Numbered from the stretch's first letter, positions 36,641 through 48,459 are shown. The stretch is DNA of 64,000 bases from Pararge aegeria (GCF_905163445.1 NC_053193.1:1612001-1676000); one strand, 5' to 3'. The notes: a model not told the origin generated them from the letters alone. Numbers and translations: made by a program.

Positions 36641-36889
36641 AAATTTTATGTTTTCAATATAAGTTTTGGTAGCTTTAGTTCAAAAAGTATGGTTTGGTTA
36701 CTTTATTACGAATAATATTGCATGAATGAAAGCTGGAGCAGGATTTCCTATGCGTCTTAGTTTTATGTTGTATTTTCAACAGACTTAATACAAATGTTTT
36801 CTTTTTATAAATTTGTGTCGCAATTATGAACCGATTTTGATGATTATTTCTTTGTTTGGTAGGTTATATCACAGAGGTGGTTCCATTCC

Positions 36890-37262
36890 AATTTATGAAA
36901 ATAAACTTTATTTTGCTATACTTCGCGAAAAGCAGGAGAGGATCTGTGTGGTGTAACTTATAATTTCTTCACTGCTTGTACTCCACACCAAAGAGGTTCG
37001 GCAATGTACCCTCTACGCACCCTTCGCTCCGAAACCGGGAAATGTTGACTTAACAATGAATAATTGTGACATTAACTTAACAATTTTTCATTGTAAAGTC
37101 ATCAGTCTCCTGAGGTGAGACAACATCTCGTGCGTAGATCTGTTTGGTGTGGTGTATAAGGATTGAAGAAATTATTAATTACACCATACAGATTCTCATG
37201 TTGTTCGCGGAGTATAGAAAATTAAGCTTAATTTTCATAATATATCATGGATTTCCGCAATA
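36890..37262. mobile_element. Foldback-type repeat, both arms
   Basis: TTTGCTATACTTCGCGAAAAG and TACTCCACACCAAAGAGG on the left mirror GGTGTGGTGTATAAGGATTG and GCGGAGTATAGAAAATTAAGC on the right, around GACTTAACAATGAATAATTG. About 370 bases, no ORF. Confidence 0.7.
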
Positions 37263-37650
37263 TAACGGCTGCGAAAGGTACAAGGGTAATTTGTGGGATT
37301 GAGTATACGCTTTTATAATATGATTCCTAAGGTAGTTTTGGACCTACCAATGCATAAATTTAAAGAATATGTTACAAACATATTTATTTCAGCGAGGTTC
37401 CTATACAATTGATGAATTTCTTAATGACAAGGTTGCTTGGCAGCATCCGGCTCCACAATCATCTCTCACAAGATAGAAAAATGTAAATTGTTGATGTTGG
37501 AAAAGAGCCACTGCTGAGTTTCTTGCCAGCTTCTTCTCGGTAGAATCTGCCTTTCGAACCGGTGGTAGAGTCACTACAAACAGGCAGACTTGACGTTTCA
37601 AAAGTGCTTATATTAGGCCTACTTAAAATAAATGAATTTTGAATTTTGAT
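37262..37650 (+). mobile_element. CR1/jockey-like LINE 3' region, family I
   Basis: Directly abuts the foldback repeat. GGTTCCTATACAATTGATGAA reads as GSYTIDEFLNDKVAW in frame, followed by the GGTGGTAGAGTCACTACAAAC block and an ATGAATTTTGAATTTTG tail. Confidence 0.65.
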
Positions 37651-37914
37651 TTTTTTTTTTAACAATAATAAGTGTTCGGGTTGCAATTCGATTGTGTTCA
37701 TAATCAAATAAGGCAAGTCACATTTAAGTGAAGAAGGTGAAGTGTCGGGAAAACTCCGCGACCAATTACGCCTCAGGTTCAGGAAAGAATATTTTGTGAA
37801 AGGTTATGAGCAGTTGATGTATGTACGCTTAAATAATAGAAAATCTAGCCTCTTAACGGCGTAAAAAGCAAGAAATAAATATTTTCTACAAAATACGAAT
37901 CCCAGCAGGTAATT

Positions 37915-38150
37915 GTATATAGTAAGTTTGAATGTGCGTGTGTGTGTGTATGTGTTTGTGTGTGTGAGTGTGTGTGTGTGTGTGTATATGATGATCCGAT
38001 GAACCGATTTTGATTGTTTTATAGGTGTATTAATCGATTAGTCGGGAGTGTTCTTAGCTATGTTTAGTGAAAATCGGTCCAAGATGCCACCACAAACTTT
38101 TTATTTACAATTCCTTCAATATAAGCTTAGGGCATCAGATGAAAGAGTTT
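37915..38150 (+). repeat. Family J repeat with GT microsatellite
   Basis: A (TG)n-rich run at 37930-37987, then GAACCGATTTTGATTG, TAGTCGGGAGTGTTCTTAGC and TCCAAGATGCCACCAC. Confidence 0.65.
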
Positions 38151-38534
38151 GACTAGTAAAATACTACGAGGGTTTTTTAAATTCATATATTATATTGTTA
38201 TGAAAGAAATACAAAAAGGTCTAAGCGGTAACCGCATATTGTAATAGCTCATGGCGGACGGTTCGTATTGTTTTGCGATACCTTTTTGTATGGTAAAGCC
38301 GCACGCCACTGTACCCAACGGGCGGAAATATGCTCTTCAACGGCGTCTATTGACGTCAACTCCCGGATATGATGCATAGGATCTGCTGTCATGTGTTTCA
38401 AATAGAGTAGGGGTATTCTTAATATTGGATAGAAGCAGTTATTTTGTGAAAACTTGCTATAAACCGCGAAAATCAGTAAAATCTGTGCGGTGCAATTATA
38501 GCTTTTTCACACTTAATACAGAAACCCAAACCCG

Positions 38535-38765
38535 ACTTCCGTGGCGCAGTGATGAGCGGGGTAGTCTTATAATAGTAATATATAGTAGTAAGTGGAGTAC
38601 ACGGGTTCTATCTCCGGTAGGAACAATTTGGGATATTATAATTTCTTAATTTTCTCTGGCTTGGTATGGCAAAGACGCGCTGCTATGCGAATAAGCGTTC
38701 CAGTACGATGATGCTGGATTTAATATGACTGCCAACCGGTTAGCCCGCGTTCATCTTTTCGGAAC
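38535..38765 (-). mobile_element. Family D repeat with tRNA-like end
   Basis: TCCGTGGCGCAGTGATGAGC and GGGTTCTATCTCCGGTAGG form the tRNA-like part; GACTGCCAACCGGTTAGCCC is the family D end. Confidence 0.5.
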
Positions 38766-39469
38766 ACACAAAATACTTCAGGTCTAGTCCGATTTTGATT
38801 TCCATTTCACGATTTTCACCTTAACAAAGAAAATTGTGTGTAATACCCTATTTTCATGTAACCAGAATTTTCATATTTCTTATCAATTTCATTTCATCAG
38901 TTCAGTTGAGTGTTTACGTGACAACAGAATCTTCATCCCTATATGCCACTGTTGACTAAAAAAGTAGGTTATACTAGTTAGAAAAATACTTACTGAAGTC
39001 ATACATACACAAATTACTTTTAAGACTAAATTACATCTTAATCAATAGGCATAAATTAAGATTACCCAAGATTACTTCTACTGTTACTCTTTACTGTTTC
39101 TTTTTCTGTATGTTATACGTGCAATAAAGTGTTTCTTCTTCTTCTTCTTCTAGAACTTAGTATGGCAGTAAAACTATACAGGTTGAGGGAGCACTACTAT
39201 ACAATAGTCTACCCAAAGAGATTTTTTGCGAGAAATCTTTTAAATCATTTAAAAACAAGTTAAAAAAGTTAAAAAAGTTGTTTACATTTTTTATAAACGC
39301 GCCACCTTTTGTATTTTTGTGTTTGTTTTGTTTTTGTATCACACTAAACTAGATAATATATTTCTTTATGTTAATTTTTAATTTCTCATTAAGTAAAACT
39401 GTTTCTTTTGAGAATAAATGTCTTTAAAACTAACAATGCATTCTGTTTTTCTGTACCAAAATCAAATTC

Positions 39470-39690
39470 AAATTAAAAATTTATTTATTCATGTAGGACT
39501 TATGTAGACATATACATATTTGTTTGTTACAATTATGTAAACATATACATATATGTTTACATAATTGTAAGGTGCTGATGATAACTTCGTCCGCCTACCT
39601 AAATCTAAAACTACAAGGGTTCAAAACGCGCCCTGATATAAGAAGAGCCCGCAACGAACTTATCCGGGCAAAGCTAATGAATTGATAGAT
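39470..39690 (-). mobile_element. LINE 3'-end remnant
   Basis: AAATTTATTTATTCATGTAGG, CTACAAGGGTTCAAAACGCG, GAGCCCGCAACGAACTTATCCGG. A perfect hairpin (39527-39570) lies within it. Confidence 0.6.
39527..39570. repeat. Perfect 20-bp inverted repeat
   Basis: Arms 39527-39546 and 39551-39570 are exact reverse complements around ACAT. The sequence interrupts a LINE 3'-end remnant. Confidence 0.95.
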
Positions 39691-40014
39691 AACTAACTAA
39701 CTAGATAGATAAATAGATTTGTATCTATTAAAATACTCTATTAAAATACTGTTTCTATCGAGGATAGTTAAGGCCCCAGGATCTTTTCATCAATATAATG
39801 ACTAGGACATCATAATGGCAGGTAAGTTCTTTATAATGCGGTATTATTACATGTCGCACGCCACCTGCGCTTGACAGCCGGATATAGGCGCCTCTCCGGT
39901 TTCCATTTACGCTATCATCCGGATATGACGTTCGAGCCTTCTATGTAACGTGGTAAAATAGACATTTTTGCAAGTATTCTTTTGAACAATAATAACAAAA
40001 AATGACTTTTATGT

Positions 40015-40135
40015 TTATGAAATCTATTAAGAAGGATATAACGGAGAACAACAGCTTCCTCTGTGATATTTTCTACTGCGATCACCAATCCTTCTGTCCT
40101 GTTATAAGCTATGGATGATTAGTGGAGTACCTGTG
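40015..40135 (+). repeat. Short repeat shared with 60080-60275
   Basis: GAAGGATATAACGGAGAACAAC and the CCTTCTGTCC region parallel GAAGGAATATAACGGAGAACGG and CCGTCTGTCC near 60130-60210. Type unknown. Confidence 0.4.
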
Positions 40136-40164
40136 TAATAAAAAAAAGTGTGTTTCATTTAATA

Positions 40165-40290
40165 TTCACCATTCGCTTTCACCACTCCGCCATTTCATTT
40201 AATATTCATTATTTCATTTTATATTCTATTTAAAATTCATTAATATCACTTTCACATTTTATAAATATTTTCATTTGTTAAATAAGTAGG
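40165..40290 (+). repeat. Family G repeat fragment
   Basis: GCCATTTCATTTAATATTCA, TTTCATTTTATATTCTATTTA and CTTTCACATTTTATAAATATTTTC are the reverse complement of 61625-61530. Confidence 0.65.
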
Positions 40291-40324
40291 TACTTCTCGT
40301 AAGTCAACTGAAATAAATAATATA

Positions 40325-40849
40325 GCTTATAATGATAAAGTAATACAAAACCCTACAGAAATATGTTCTATAATAAATAAATATTTTATTGAAACATCAA
40401 ATAGAGTACTGAGCAATTTTGACAATTCTGTTACAAATTTAAAAACCCACCCAAATAATATGTTTTGCAGCCCAACCGATCCCTACGAAATAAAAAAAAT
40501 TATCATGAATCTCAGAAACACATATTCAACAGGATACGATGAACTTAGCACGATTTTATTGAAAAAGTGTGTTAACTTTATTTCATTACCTTTAGTTCAT
40601 ATCATTAATCTTTCAATAGAACAAGGTATATTTCCTGAAAGACTTAAGATGTCCGTTATAAAGCCACTTTTTAAAAAAGGTAATAAGGATGAAATTGGAA
40701 ATTATAGACCAATAGCTCTAAACCCAGTATTATCAAAGATTTTTGAAAAGGTTATATTCAAAAGAATGTATAATATATTGCAAATGTTTTTTATAAACTT
40801 ATTTAACGTATTTCAAAGATCTATATTTTATAATCTAAGTAATTATTGA
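40325..40849 (+). mobile_element. Jockey-type LINE reverse-transcriptase fragment
   Basis: An open frame from about 40340 reads NDKVIQNPTEICSIINKYF, then from 40460 the N-terminal RT region: NLRNTYSTGYDELSTILLKK, SVIKPLFKKGNKDEIGNYRP and LNPVLSKIFEKV, which are RT motifs 0 to 2 of jockey-like elements. It stops before the catalytic FADD box, so it is a truncated and inactive copy. Confidence 0.88.
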
Positions 40850-43425
40850 GTGGATGATAAGTACTTTTTTTTTATATCAGTTCTGAAAATGATATAAACT
40901 GATTAATGCCAACTCAGATGACAAACGATGATGGTTTAAAAAGATGAAAATGTCTAGTCTGAAAGATTCAGTCCATCTCAAGCGTTTTCTACTGAGTGTA
41001 ATGGAATTCTCTTGAAGTACTTACTATTTCCGAGAGATTTATCTCACCAGGCTACTAGGCACTCAGGAGTGCTAAGGATTCTATCCAATCTTGAGGTAGT
41101 AAAAAAGCAAATGGGAATGATAAAATAAATAAAATAAATTGTGTCTTTTTGTATTCACGAGAAGTGTAATCTTGTGTTCCGCGGATACAATGGCAATAAG
41201 ACTAATTCAGTAAGCCGTCGCCTCCTCATATTTATCCTCCCCCAGTTGATGTTGCACGCGAGTTGAATATATTAAGATAAGAATTATGTCACTCATTTTT
41301 GGCGGTTCTGTTCTTTGAATAAATGCTTACGTATTAATGATGAAGTCGAAAAGAAAGTTGTTGCAAATTATGTTTTGTAGGTATAAGCGCAAAATTAAAA
41401 AAACTGTTTGTTACGTAATCCTCCTTTATACTTATTTTTATTTTTATTTTCATTATAGTTTGCAGTATCTTTTGTATTTTTTTTAATTTATCGTTTTAGT
41501 TTTAGGTTCTGTATATTGAAGAACCTTTATATTTCATGATGCATGCAGAGTTAGCCTGTAAGTGCGGTATACAATGTAAAATTCAGAATATTACTGTTAA
41601 GTTTATAATAATTTTAAGGCATTGTATATAACGTTGGCTTCCTAAATACATAAATAAATAATAGGCTACAGGTCAGTCTATCAGTCAGCTTTTATCGCTT
41701 GAGGTATAGTTACGTAACTAGCTATCCACTGCAGTTTCACTCGCGTGAACTAAAGGCATAGTAACGTAATGTTCTATTCGCCATCTTTCTATTATTATGG
41801 TTCAACTAAGATAGTTAGATATAGATCCTAACGGATGTTTTTGCAGGTTACAAATTCTGTCTAGTGCCATTACAATTAATTATAGGTCTATACAGCATTA
41901 TCATTATTATCTCCGCTCAAATTATAAAAAATAAAAACTAAAATAAGTATTAAACCAAAAACGATTATAAATGATAATGTAAATATGAATTTAACTGTTA
42001 ATGTTAAATTAAAAATAAAAATAAAAATAAATATATGTTATTATTCATTTTTCATTCAAAGTAGTAAAAATGTTGTAATTATGAGAACTTTAATCATAAT
42101 TTGTATGTATTATCCATATTTTTCGCAGAGTAAATTTTATCGTCAAAAATTTGCCAATTTTCATCAAACGTAGCTAAAATAACATGTCCTATCAATTCAC
42201 CTTGCAAACAAGAAAACAAAGCTGCCAGTGTTTTACAACTTAAAGCAAGAAATAACTATTTTCTAGAATATTTTTATTTTTAAGTCGGTGCCAAGTAAAA
42301 TGAAAAAAAATAACATCGTGCTTTCCTTGCATATGAAATGGAAGGGAAAGGAAAGAATGCATCAACAATGGCGACACAAACTTTCATCCTAATCAATAAC
42401 CTTAACTTGTTATAGATAAAGCATAAATTCGCGTAATTGGAATTTGAATATTTATAAAAATCAACAGAAATGGCCGTTTCTACATCACCGAGGTACCAGG
42501 AAAACACGAAAGCGGAGCGGTTTCTACACCGAAAATCGAGGCAGATATTTGGAATCGACAGAGGTATTCAATTGACCGTTTTCACAAGAGCTATCGCGTC
42601 CGAAACACGTCTCTGTTCGCTGGAAAATTTATGTAGACCGTTGAGAAAATATTGAATGTCCTTAAAGGGATCCTTTTAGAATTAATGCTATTGTAGAGAA
42701 AGAGTACTTGAAGTTATATGTTCCTTGTATATTCTACTATAAGTAAGTCGCTTATCGCTGTCTGTCTGCCCCTATGTATGCTTTGATCTTTAAAACTACG
42801 CCACTTGTTTTGACGCGATTTTCACTAACGTTTTTACTAGCGACGGACAAGGAAATGCTTAATTGGTAACGCCTCATCTAAGGAGATTAATGGGCATACA
42901 TCAACCATTCTCCAATGATATGGTGAAACGTTTTTTTTTCTATAGACATAGCCTTTAGGCATTCGATTTGACTCAAGAGGAGGGTTTGTATGTATACTAC
43001 ATGCATTATATATACGAGAAACACTGATAATTTAAGGGAGGCCTAATGGGACGTCGTAAATAAACTTTTTTTTTTGCGCTTGCATTGCAAACTCTGGCTG
43101 AACCCAGATAGTGATTGATCATAATTATGTACAATAAGTCCGCAATTGCCCGCTACGTTTTACAAAAATAATATGTGTTATTTACAAAACCATTTACAAA
43201 AATGCCATTTCCTTATCCAATTAAATACATATACACCTTTACTGTACTGTAAGTGAGAGTGTCGGAGATAGCAATAAAGTTTTTCCACCACGCCAAAAAA
43301 AAGGCTATCACCTTTTTCATTAGCAAGGCAGAATTATATGTCACACACTTAGATGATAATTAATTCATTAAAAGTGCCTAGGTACGGAACCCTCAAAATA
43401 AAAAAACGGAAATTAAAGTTACGTG
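40850..43425. other. AT-rich intergenic stretch
   Basis: No host gene or repeated block recognised. A slightly GC-richer patch at 42475-42660 (ACATCACCGAGGTACCAGG, CGCGTCCGAAACACGTCTC) has no recognisable coding product. Confidence 0.4.
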
Positions 43426-43430
43426 TGACT

Positions 43431-43722
43431 ATGACGCATTATACTCCAGTGTACAAGTCCATTAGTTACGTTGTAATTAACAATATATGCTGTGACACGG
43501 CACGTGAGGATTTCGCGCCAAATTTATACTCGCCAAACGGAGCCGCCATGATGGATGGCGCCATTTTGAATGTTACTCTTGTAAATAGTACGGACGTTTG
43601 CCTGACACTTTTTATCCTCTATGGGTCAAGCTTTATGTGAATTTATTACAACGGCAAAAAGGTTTTTATTTATTTCACCATATTTCCTGCTTAGCGTATT
43701 GTATGCGGTGTGTGTATTTTTT
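43431..43722 (+). repeat. Duplicated block, copy 1
   Basis: GTACAAGTCCATTAGTTACG, GAGGATTTCGCGCCAAATTT, GCCGCCATGATGGATGGCG and CACTTTTTATCCTCTATGGG recur in the same order and strand at 45012-45302. No protein recognised. Confidence 0.85.
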
Positions 43723-43864
43723 TTGGAGATGTAAAAAAGGCTTTCAAAAATTGTATACAGTTTTGAAAATAATTGAAATTGTGATAGTATCACTCAAAGA
43801 ATGAACTAAGGATTTATAAATTTTTGACCGATTTACATTAATTAATTATTATATTGTTCAGAAA

Positions 43865-44275
43865 CATGGTCGCTAACTATGGGCCTTATAAGAAGGGTCA
43901 GAGTCACTCAACGGGCGATAGAGAGAGCTATGCTCGGAGTATCTCTACGTAAACACATCAGATATGTGGAGATTCGTAGAAGAACCAGAGTTACCGACAT
44001 ACTCGTAGCTCAACGAGTCGCGAAGGTGAAGTGGCAATGGGTACATAGTTCGGAGAAAGGATAGACGTTGGGGTCCCCAGGTGCTGGAATGGCAGCCCCG
44101 CACTGGTAAGCGCAGAGTCGGTCGGCCCCCAACGAGGTGGACAGACGACATTAGCGCGTCGCAGGTAGCCGCTGGATCCAAGCGGCACACGACCGTGGAT
44201 TGTGGAACTCCATACAAAAGACCTATGTCCAGCAGTGGACTTCTATCGGTTGATATGATGATGAAGTAACTAGTA
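43865..44275 (+). mobile_element. RTE LINE 3' end
   Basis: TGGTCGCTAACTATGGGCCT through CAACGAGGTGGACAGACGAC to TCCAGCAGTGGACTTCTATC and a GATGATGA tail. Frames broken. Confidence 0.92.
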
Positions 44276-44577
44276 ACATTTTATTATATTAATCTTTTTA
44301 GTGTTCTTTTATTATTTTCAGTTAGGCACGTCCGTATCACTTTAGTTTGCAGATGCTACGATAACATACGAGATGTAACGATTTATCATCAAATTTTGAT
44401 TAAAATTTTGATAAATGAGGTGTTTGCCTCCAGCAGTCGGGTATCCATAGCCCAAAATAATGTCGCCACAACTTCAATATGGCGGAAAAGATAGATAAAG
44501 CTACGCAAAGAGGAACAAAATATGTATTAATATTTATAAAGTGTGTAGATAATGAAAATATCTTAGTTTTGTATTAA

Positions 44578-44832
44578 CGGCCGATTGGCGCAGTGGGCAG
44601 CGACCCTGCTTTCAGAGTCCATTGACTCTGTGGGTTCGATTCCAACAACTGAAAAATACTTATGTGATAAACATGAACGTATTTCATTGACTAGGTGTTT
44701 ATCTGTATATTATAAGTATTTATGTATTTATTCATAAAAATATTCATCAGTCATCTATGTACCCATAACACAAGCTACGCTTACTTTAGGGCTAGATGGC
44801 GATGTGTGTTGATGTAGTTTTATTATTTATGA
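44578..44832 (+). mobile_element. Family B SINE, full length
   Basis: Head CGGCCGATTGGCGCAGTGGG with CTGTGGGTTCGATTCCAACA, body ATGTGATAAACATGAACG, end AGATGGCGATGTGTGTTGAT and a TTATTATTTAT tail. Inserted between the duplicated blocks. Confidence 0.9.
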
Positions 44833-45011
44833 AGTCAACAGTTTTTTTTTTGTTTTTAGCTAAGTTACTTTAGTCATAATTACGCCGCTAGTGGTGTCAA
44901 TTTGTTGTATATGAAAACATCATAACTTATTTAGAAAAATAGAATAAGACTTTATAAGTATAGAACCCAAAATAATTAACTGCGAAAATTAAACCCCCTT
45001 GTTAACATATG

Positions 45012-45302
45012 ATGATGAAACATAATACACCGCTGTACAAGTCCATTAGTCACGTTGTAATTAACAAAATATATGCTGTGACAAGGCACATGAGGATTTC
45101 GCGCCAAATTTATACTTGCCAAACTGAGACGCCATGATGGATGCCGCCATTTTGGATGTTACTCCTATAAATAGTACGGAGGTTTACATCACACTTTTTA
45201 TCCTCTATGGTCAAGCTTTATTTGCATTTATTACAACTAAACAGAGGTTTTTATTCATATTTTTTACTTAGCATACTGTGAATTTTTGTTTTTGTGTATT
45301 TT
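45012..45302 (+). repeat. Duplicated block, copy 2
   Basis: GTACAAGTCCATTAGTCACG, GAGGATTTCGCGCCAAATTT, GACGCCATGATGGATGCCG. Clearly diverged from copy 1 by substitutions and small indels. Confidence 0.85.
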
Positions 45303-45717
45303 CCGTTGTAATCGTGGATGCAGCTGGTAGAAGAAAGCCAAATATAAAATTCGAATTCATAGCGTCAACTTAACATCATTACAGTGCAAAGAAGAGCATA
45401 AAGTTGTGACAACAGTAGTGTAATACTTACAGCGATACTTGCGTATATGTCGTATTTTGGATATAAAGAAAAATATGGATAAAGAAATCTAAATTATACG
45501 TAGCATCCAGAATTGTCTGTTGGTCAAGGGATAAGGAAAATTATGATTAAGCTTTATTGTGCATCATGGGTAGTCAATGAATGATATTAATTAAAGCAAA
45601 TGCTACCCTGTTGGCGTAGTGGTTAGGTGTCATACATTTGGATAAAAAAGACACATAAACTTTATTTTTATGTTATTATCTATTCTGATTTAATAAACGT
45701 GAAATGCAGTTACTACC

Positions 45718-46050
45718 ATATGAAGCGGTGATAGCCTAGTTGGTGAGGCCTCGCCTTTCCTTTTGTGGAGACGAGTTCGAGCTCCGGCACGCGCCACTGA
45801 CTTTTCGGAGCTATGTGCGTTTTTAATTCAAGCAGTTTAAATATCACTTGCTTTAAACGGTGAAGGAAAGTATTGTGAGGAAACCTGCATGCCTGAAAGT
45901 TCTCCATAACGTTCTCAACGGCGTGTGAAGCCTAGCAATCGGCAATCCGTACTTGGCCAGCGTGGTAGACCTAAACCCTTCTCAATCTGAGAGGGACCCG
46001 TGCCCTGTAGTGGGCCGATAATGAGTTCACAAATAATGATAATGACGAAT
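45718..46050 (+). mobile_element. Family A SINE, full length
   Basis: Head GAAGCGGTGATAGCCTAGTTG with ACGAGTTCGAGCTCCGGCAC, body GCTTTAAACGGTGAAGGAAA, GAAAGTTCTCCATAACGTTC, end CCCGTGCCCTGTAGTGGGCC. Confidence 0.9.
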
Positions 46051-46239
46051 ATCAACGCACCAAAACCGGCGGTTAGGAAATTGGCGGTATCACCCACGTA
46101 CCTCCACTAACTTGTAAACAATAGTAGTTAAATGGAAACAAGTCGGGTGGTCGTGGTGGTTTTAGGCTTTGAAAAACCTTCTCTCGAGAAAGAAGACCCA
46201 TCATCGGGACTCTAGCAGGGCTCAGTAAACTGATTTAGA

Positions 46240-46510
46240 TAGATTTTGAAGACCTCCCTGGCGGTGAGCACTGAGGTTTTAAGTGAGAGGTTCTAGGATC
46301 TATTTCCGGCAGGGGCAAATTGGACATTCATAATTTCTGAATTTGGTGGGAGATTTTGGCCGTTGCTAGTTAACATCCTACCGACCAAGACGAGCCACTA
46401 AGCTATTTAGCGGTGCCATACCTCTTAACAGGTTAGCCCGTTACCATCTTATACTGGAACATCACTTGCCACCAGGAAAATTGCAGTCAAGGGCTAACTT
46501 GTAGTGAAAA
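46240..46510 (-). mobile_element. Family D repeat
   Basis: CGGTGAGCACTGAGGTTTTAAG, GGTGGGAGATTTTGGCCGTTG, TTAGCCCGTTACCATCTTATAC, ATTGCAGTCAAGGGCTAACTTG: reverse order of the plus copies. Confidence 0.65.
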
Positions 46511-46859
46511 AAAAAATAAAAAAAAGATATGCAGTACGTAAAATGATATGTACCATACAACGTCTCAGAAAGCATGAGACCCTGACATATAACTACAGCG
46601 GTGTAATAACTTTCTGTCCGTGTGTCAGGCTCGTGACAGATTGCGATGGGGGAGCCATCTATCGGAATGCACGACCCACTTTCCTAACAAATGTGCGTGG
46701 CTTTTAGATGTTATTCATAATATTTTTTCCGTCAGCAATTTTGGAAAGTAACACTATTACTTTATACTAGATTTTACCCGCGACTTCGATGATGACGATT
46801 TCGATTATACGGCCTATACGGTAACCGTATAAACGGTTGTTATGTTAGGAAAGCTATAG

Positions 46860-46965
46860 TTCCGATCAACTATACAACGTGTAAATGAAAACCGAAATAA
46901 TACTTCACAGGCATAAGAGGTTGTTGTTGTTGTTCTGTCTCTAAGACTTGTCTGTGACTATAAGT
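46860..46965 (-). repeat. Family C repeat fragment
   Basis: ACAACGTGTAAATGAAAACCG and CTGTCTCTAAGACTTGTCTGTG match 5290 and the reverse of 20940-21020. Confidence 0.65.
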
Positions 46966-47486
46966 AAGTATTTACTATGAAACTTTGACAGGCGCTATAT
47001 GTTAATAAAAAAACAATTGTTAGGAAAATATTTTAACGAAATCGTAAAATTCATTGATATCTGACGCTTTTCTTTGTATTCACACAACTACAAAGCTGTA
47101 CGCCGAATTTCAACTTTCTAGGTCATCTTGAAGCAGGTGAGGTTTAAGATTACGGAATATGTCAGTCAATAGAAAGAATGCTGATTTGTAGACGTTAATA
47201 TCTCAATAACCGTTGGAGCTGTAATTATTAGTTTGGCGGCTAGTTGATCTAAGGGTTTCATGTGTTTATGTTGAGAGTTGAAATAGATTTAGAGTTATTA
47301 AGTAAGCAGTTGTGAGAGTTGAATAGATTTAGAGGTATTAAGTAAGCAAAAGTGGCTCTAAATGGTGCGTGTAACATACGGTAGCTGTGGTATGTTATTC
47401 TTTTGTGGTTTGAGTTATCAATTAAAGATGGAAGCATTTAAATAAACAATTTTTTTATTCGTTTCTCGTTGTTAATCACTCGAGTC

Positions 47487-47626
47487 CAGTGGCGTGCACT
47501 TCATACATGCATGAAAGCACTGCCTTCCCTAAAAATGATATATAACTCGTATTGAAGGAGATTTTTTGCCTTTTTCATGCAATTGCTGAATGCATACCCT
47601 GGTAAGGAATCCGGTGCACGCCACTG
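47487..47626. mobile_element. hAT-like MITE, copy 2, with target duplication
   Basis: Ends CAGTGGCGTGCAC and GTGCACGCCACTG are exact inverted repeats of 13 bases. Flanks CTCGAGTC (47479-47486) and CTCGAGTG (47627-47634) agree in seven of eight positions, the target length expected for hAT elements. 140 bases, non-coding. Confidence 0.85.
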
Positions 47627-48184
47627 CTCGAGTGCCATCTAGAAGCACTGTCTGAACTTTAAAGCCCATTTTTGAACAAAATAAAATGAGTATTTTTGCT
47701 ATAAAAATTTCAAAAGCAAACTTTTTGCTATGGAAATATGTTTTCTTCTCCTTTTTGTATATCTATAATTTACCAGGAATTCATAAAATAAACTTTAGGC
47801 TCTACGAAAAACAAAAACTTTTTTGTAGTCTTGTTATTAGAACACTGAATAGTTAGCCAGTTTGTTTACGGGCTACAACCAAAGTCTCGCAGTAGACAAT
47901 ACATGCTATCACTAGTTAGTTCCAAGGTGCCATGGTGCACAAATCAAAGCGATCGGGCGCAACACGTGTATTGCCAGGTCGCACTCTCAAATTACCCCAC
48001 GTTGTCGGTCCACTATTTGCAATTCTCCCCGCTCGCGTCTTTTTCTCCCCTTTTCCCAGTGACTAATGTGCGACACGGCACGTGTGATTTTCTGGTATAG
48101 CGATCGGTGATTTCAAACTAGGGTTGGCTGCATTACATTTTCTTAATTCCTGGGAAATATTTGGGCATTTGAACTTCAGCAAAA

Positions 48185-48450
48185 AACGGTGATAGCCTAA
48201 AGGATAGGATTTCGACTTCACTATTGGAAAGCCGAGTTCGAGGGCACGCACCCCTAACTTTTTTAAGCTCACCATCATCATCATTTCAACCGATTGACGT
48301 CCACTGTTGGGCATAGGTCTTTTGTAGGGCGTTTCAAACTCTTCCAAACGCTTGTATCCAGCTGCTCCCCGCGACTGTCCACCTGGTTGGGGGTTGACGC
48401 TGCGTTAACCGGTACGGGGTTGCAATTCCAATACCTTCGGTTCTCCGAGC
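48185..48450. mobile_element. Family A SINE head followed by reversed RTE 3' end
   Basis: 48185-48265 plus: AACGGTGATAGCCTAAAGGA and GAGTTCGAGGGCACGCACC. From 48268 the minus strand carries the RTE end (CATCATCATCATTTCAACCG, GACGTCCACTGTTGGGCATA, GTCCACCTGGTTGGGGGT). Confidence 0.8.
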
Positions 48451-48459
48451 TATGGTTTT

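Noticed and set aside
43353..43640. 95-codon plus frame as a gene
   Set aside because: It lies over a block duplicated at 45012, where the frame is not preserved, so the open frame is likely incidental.
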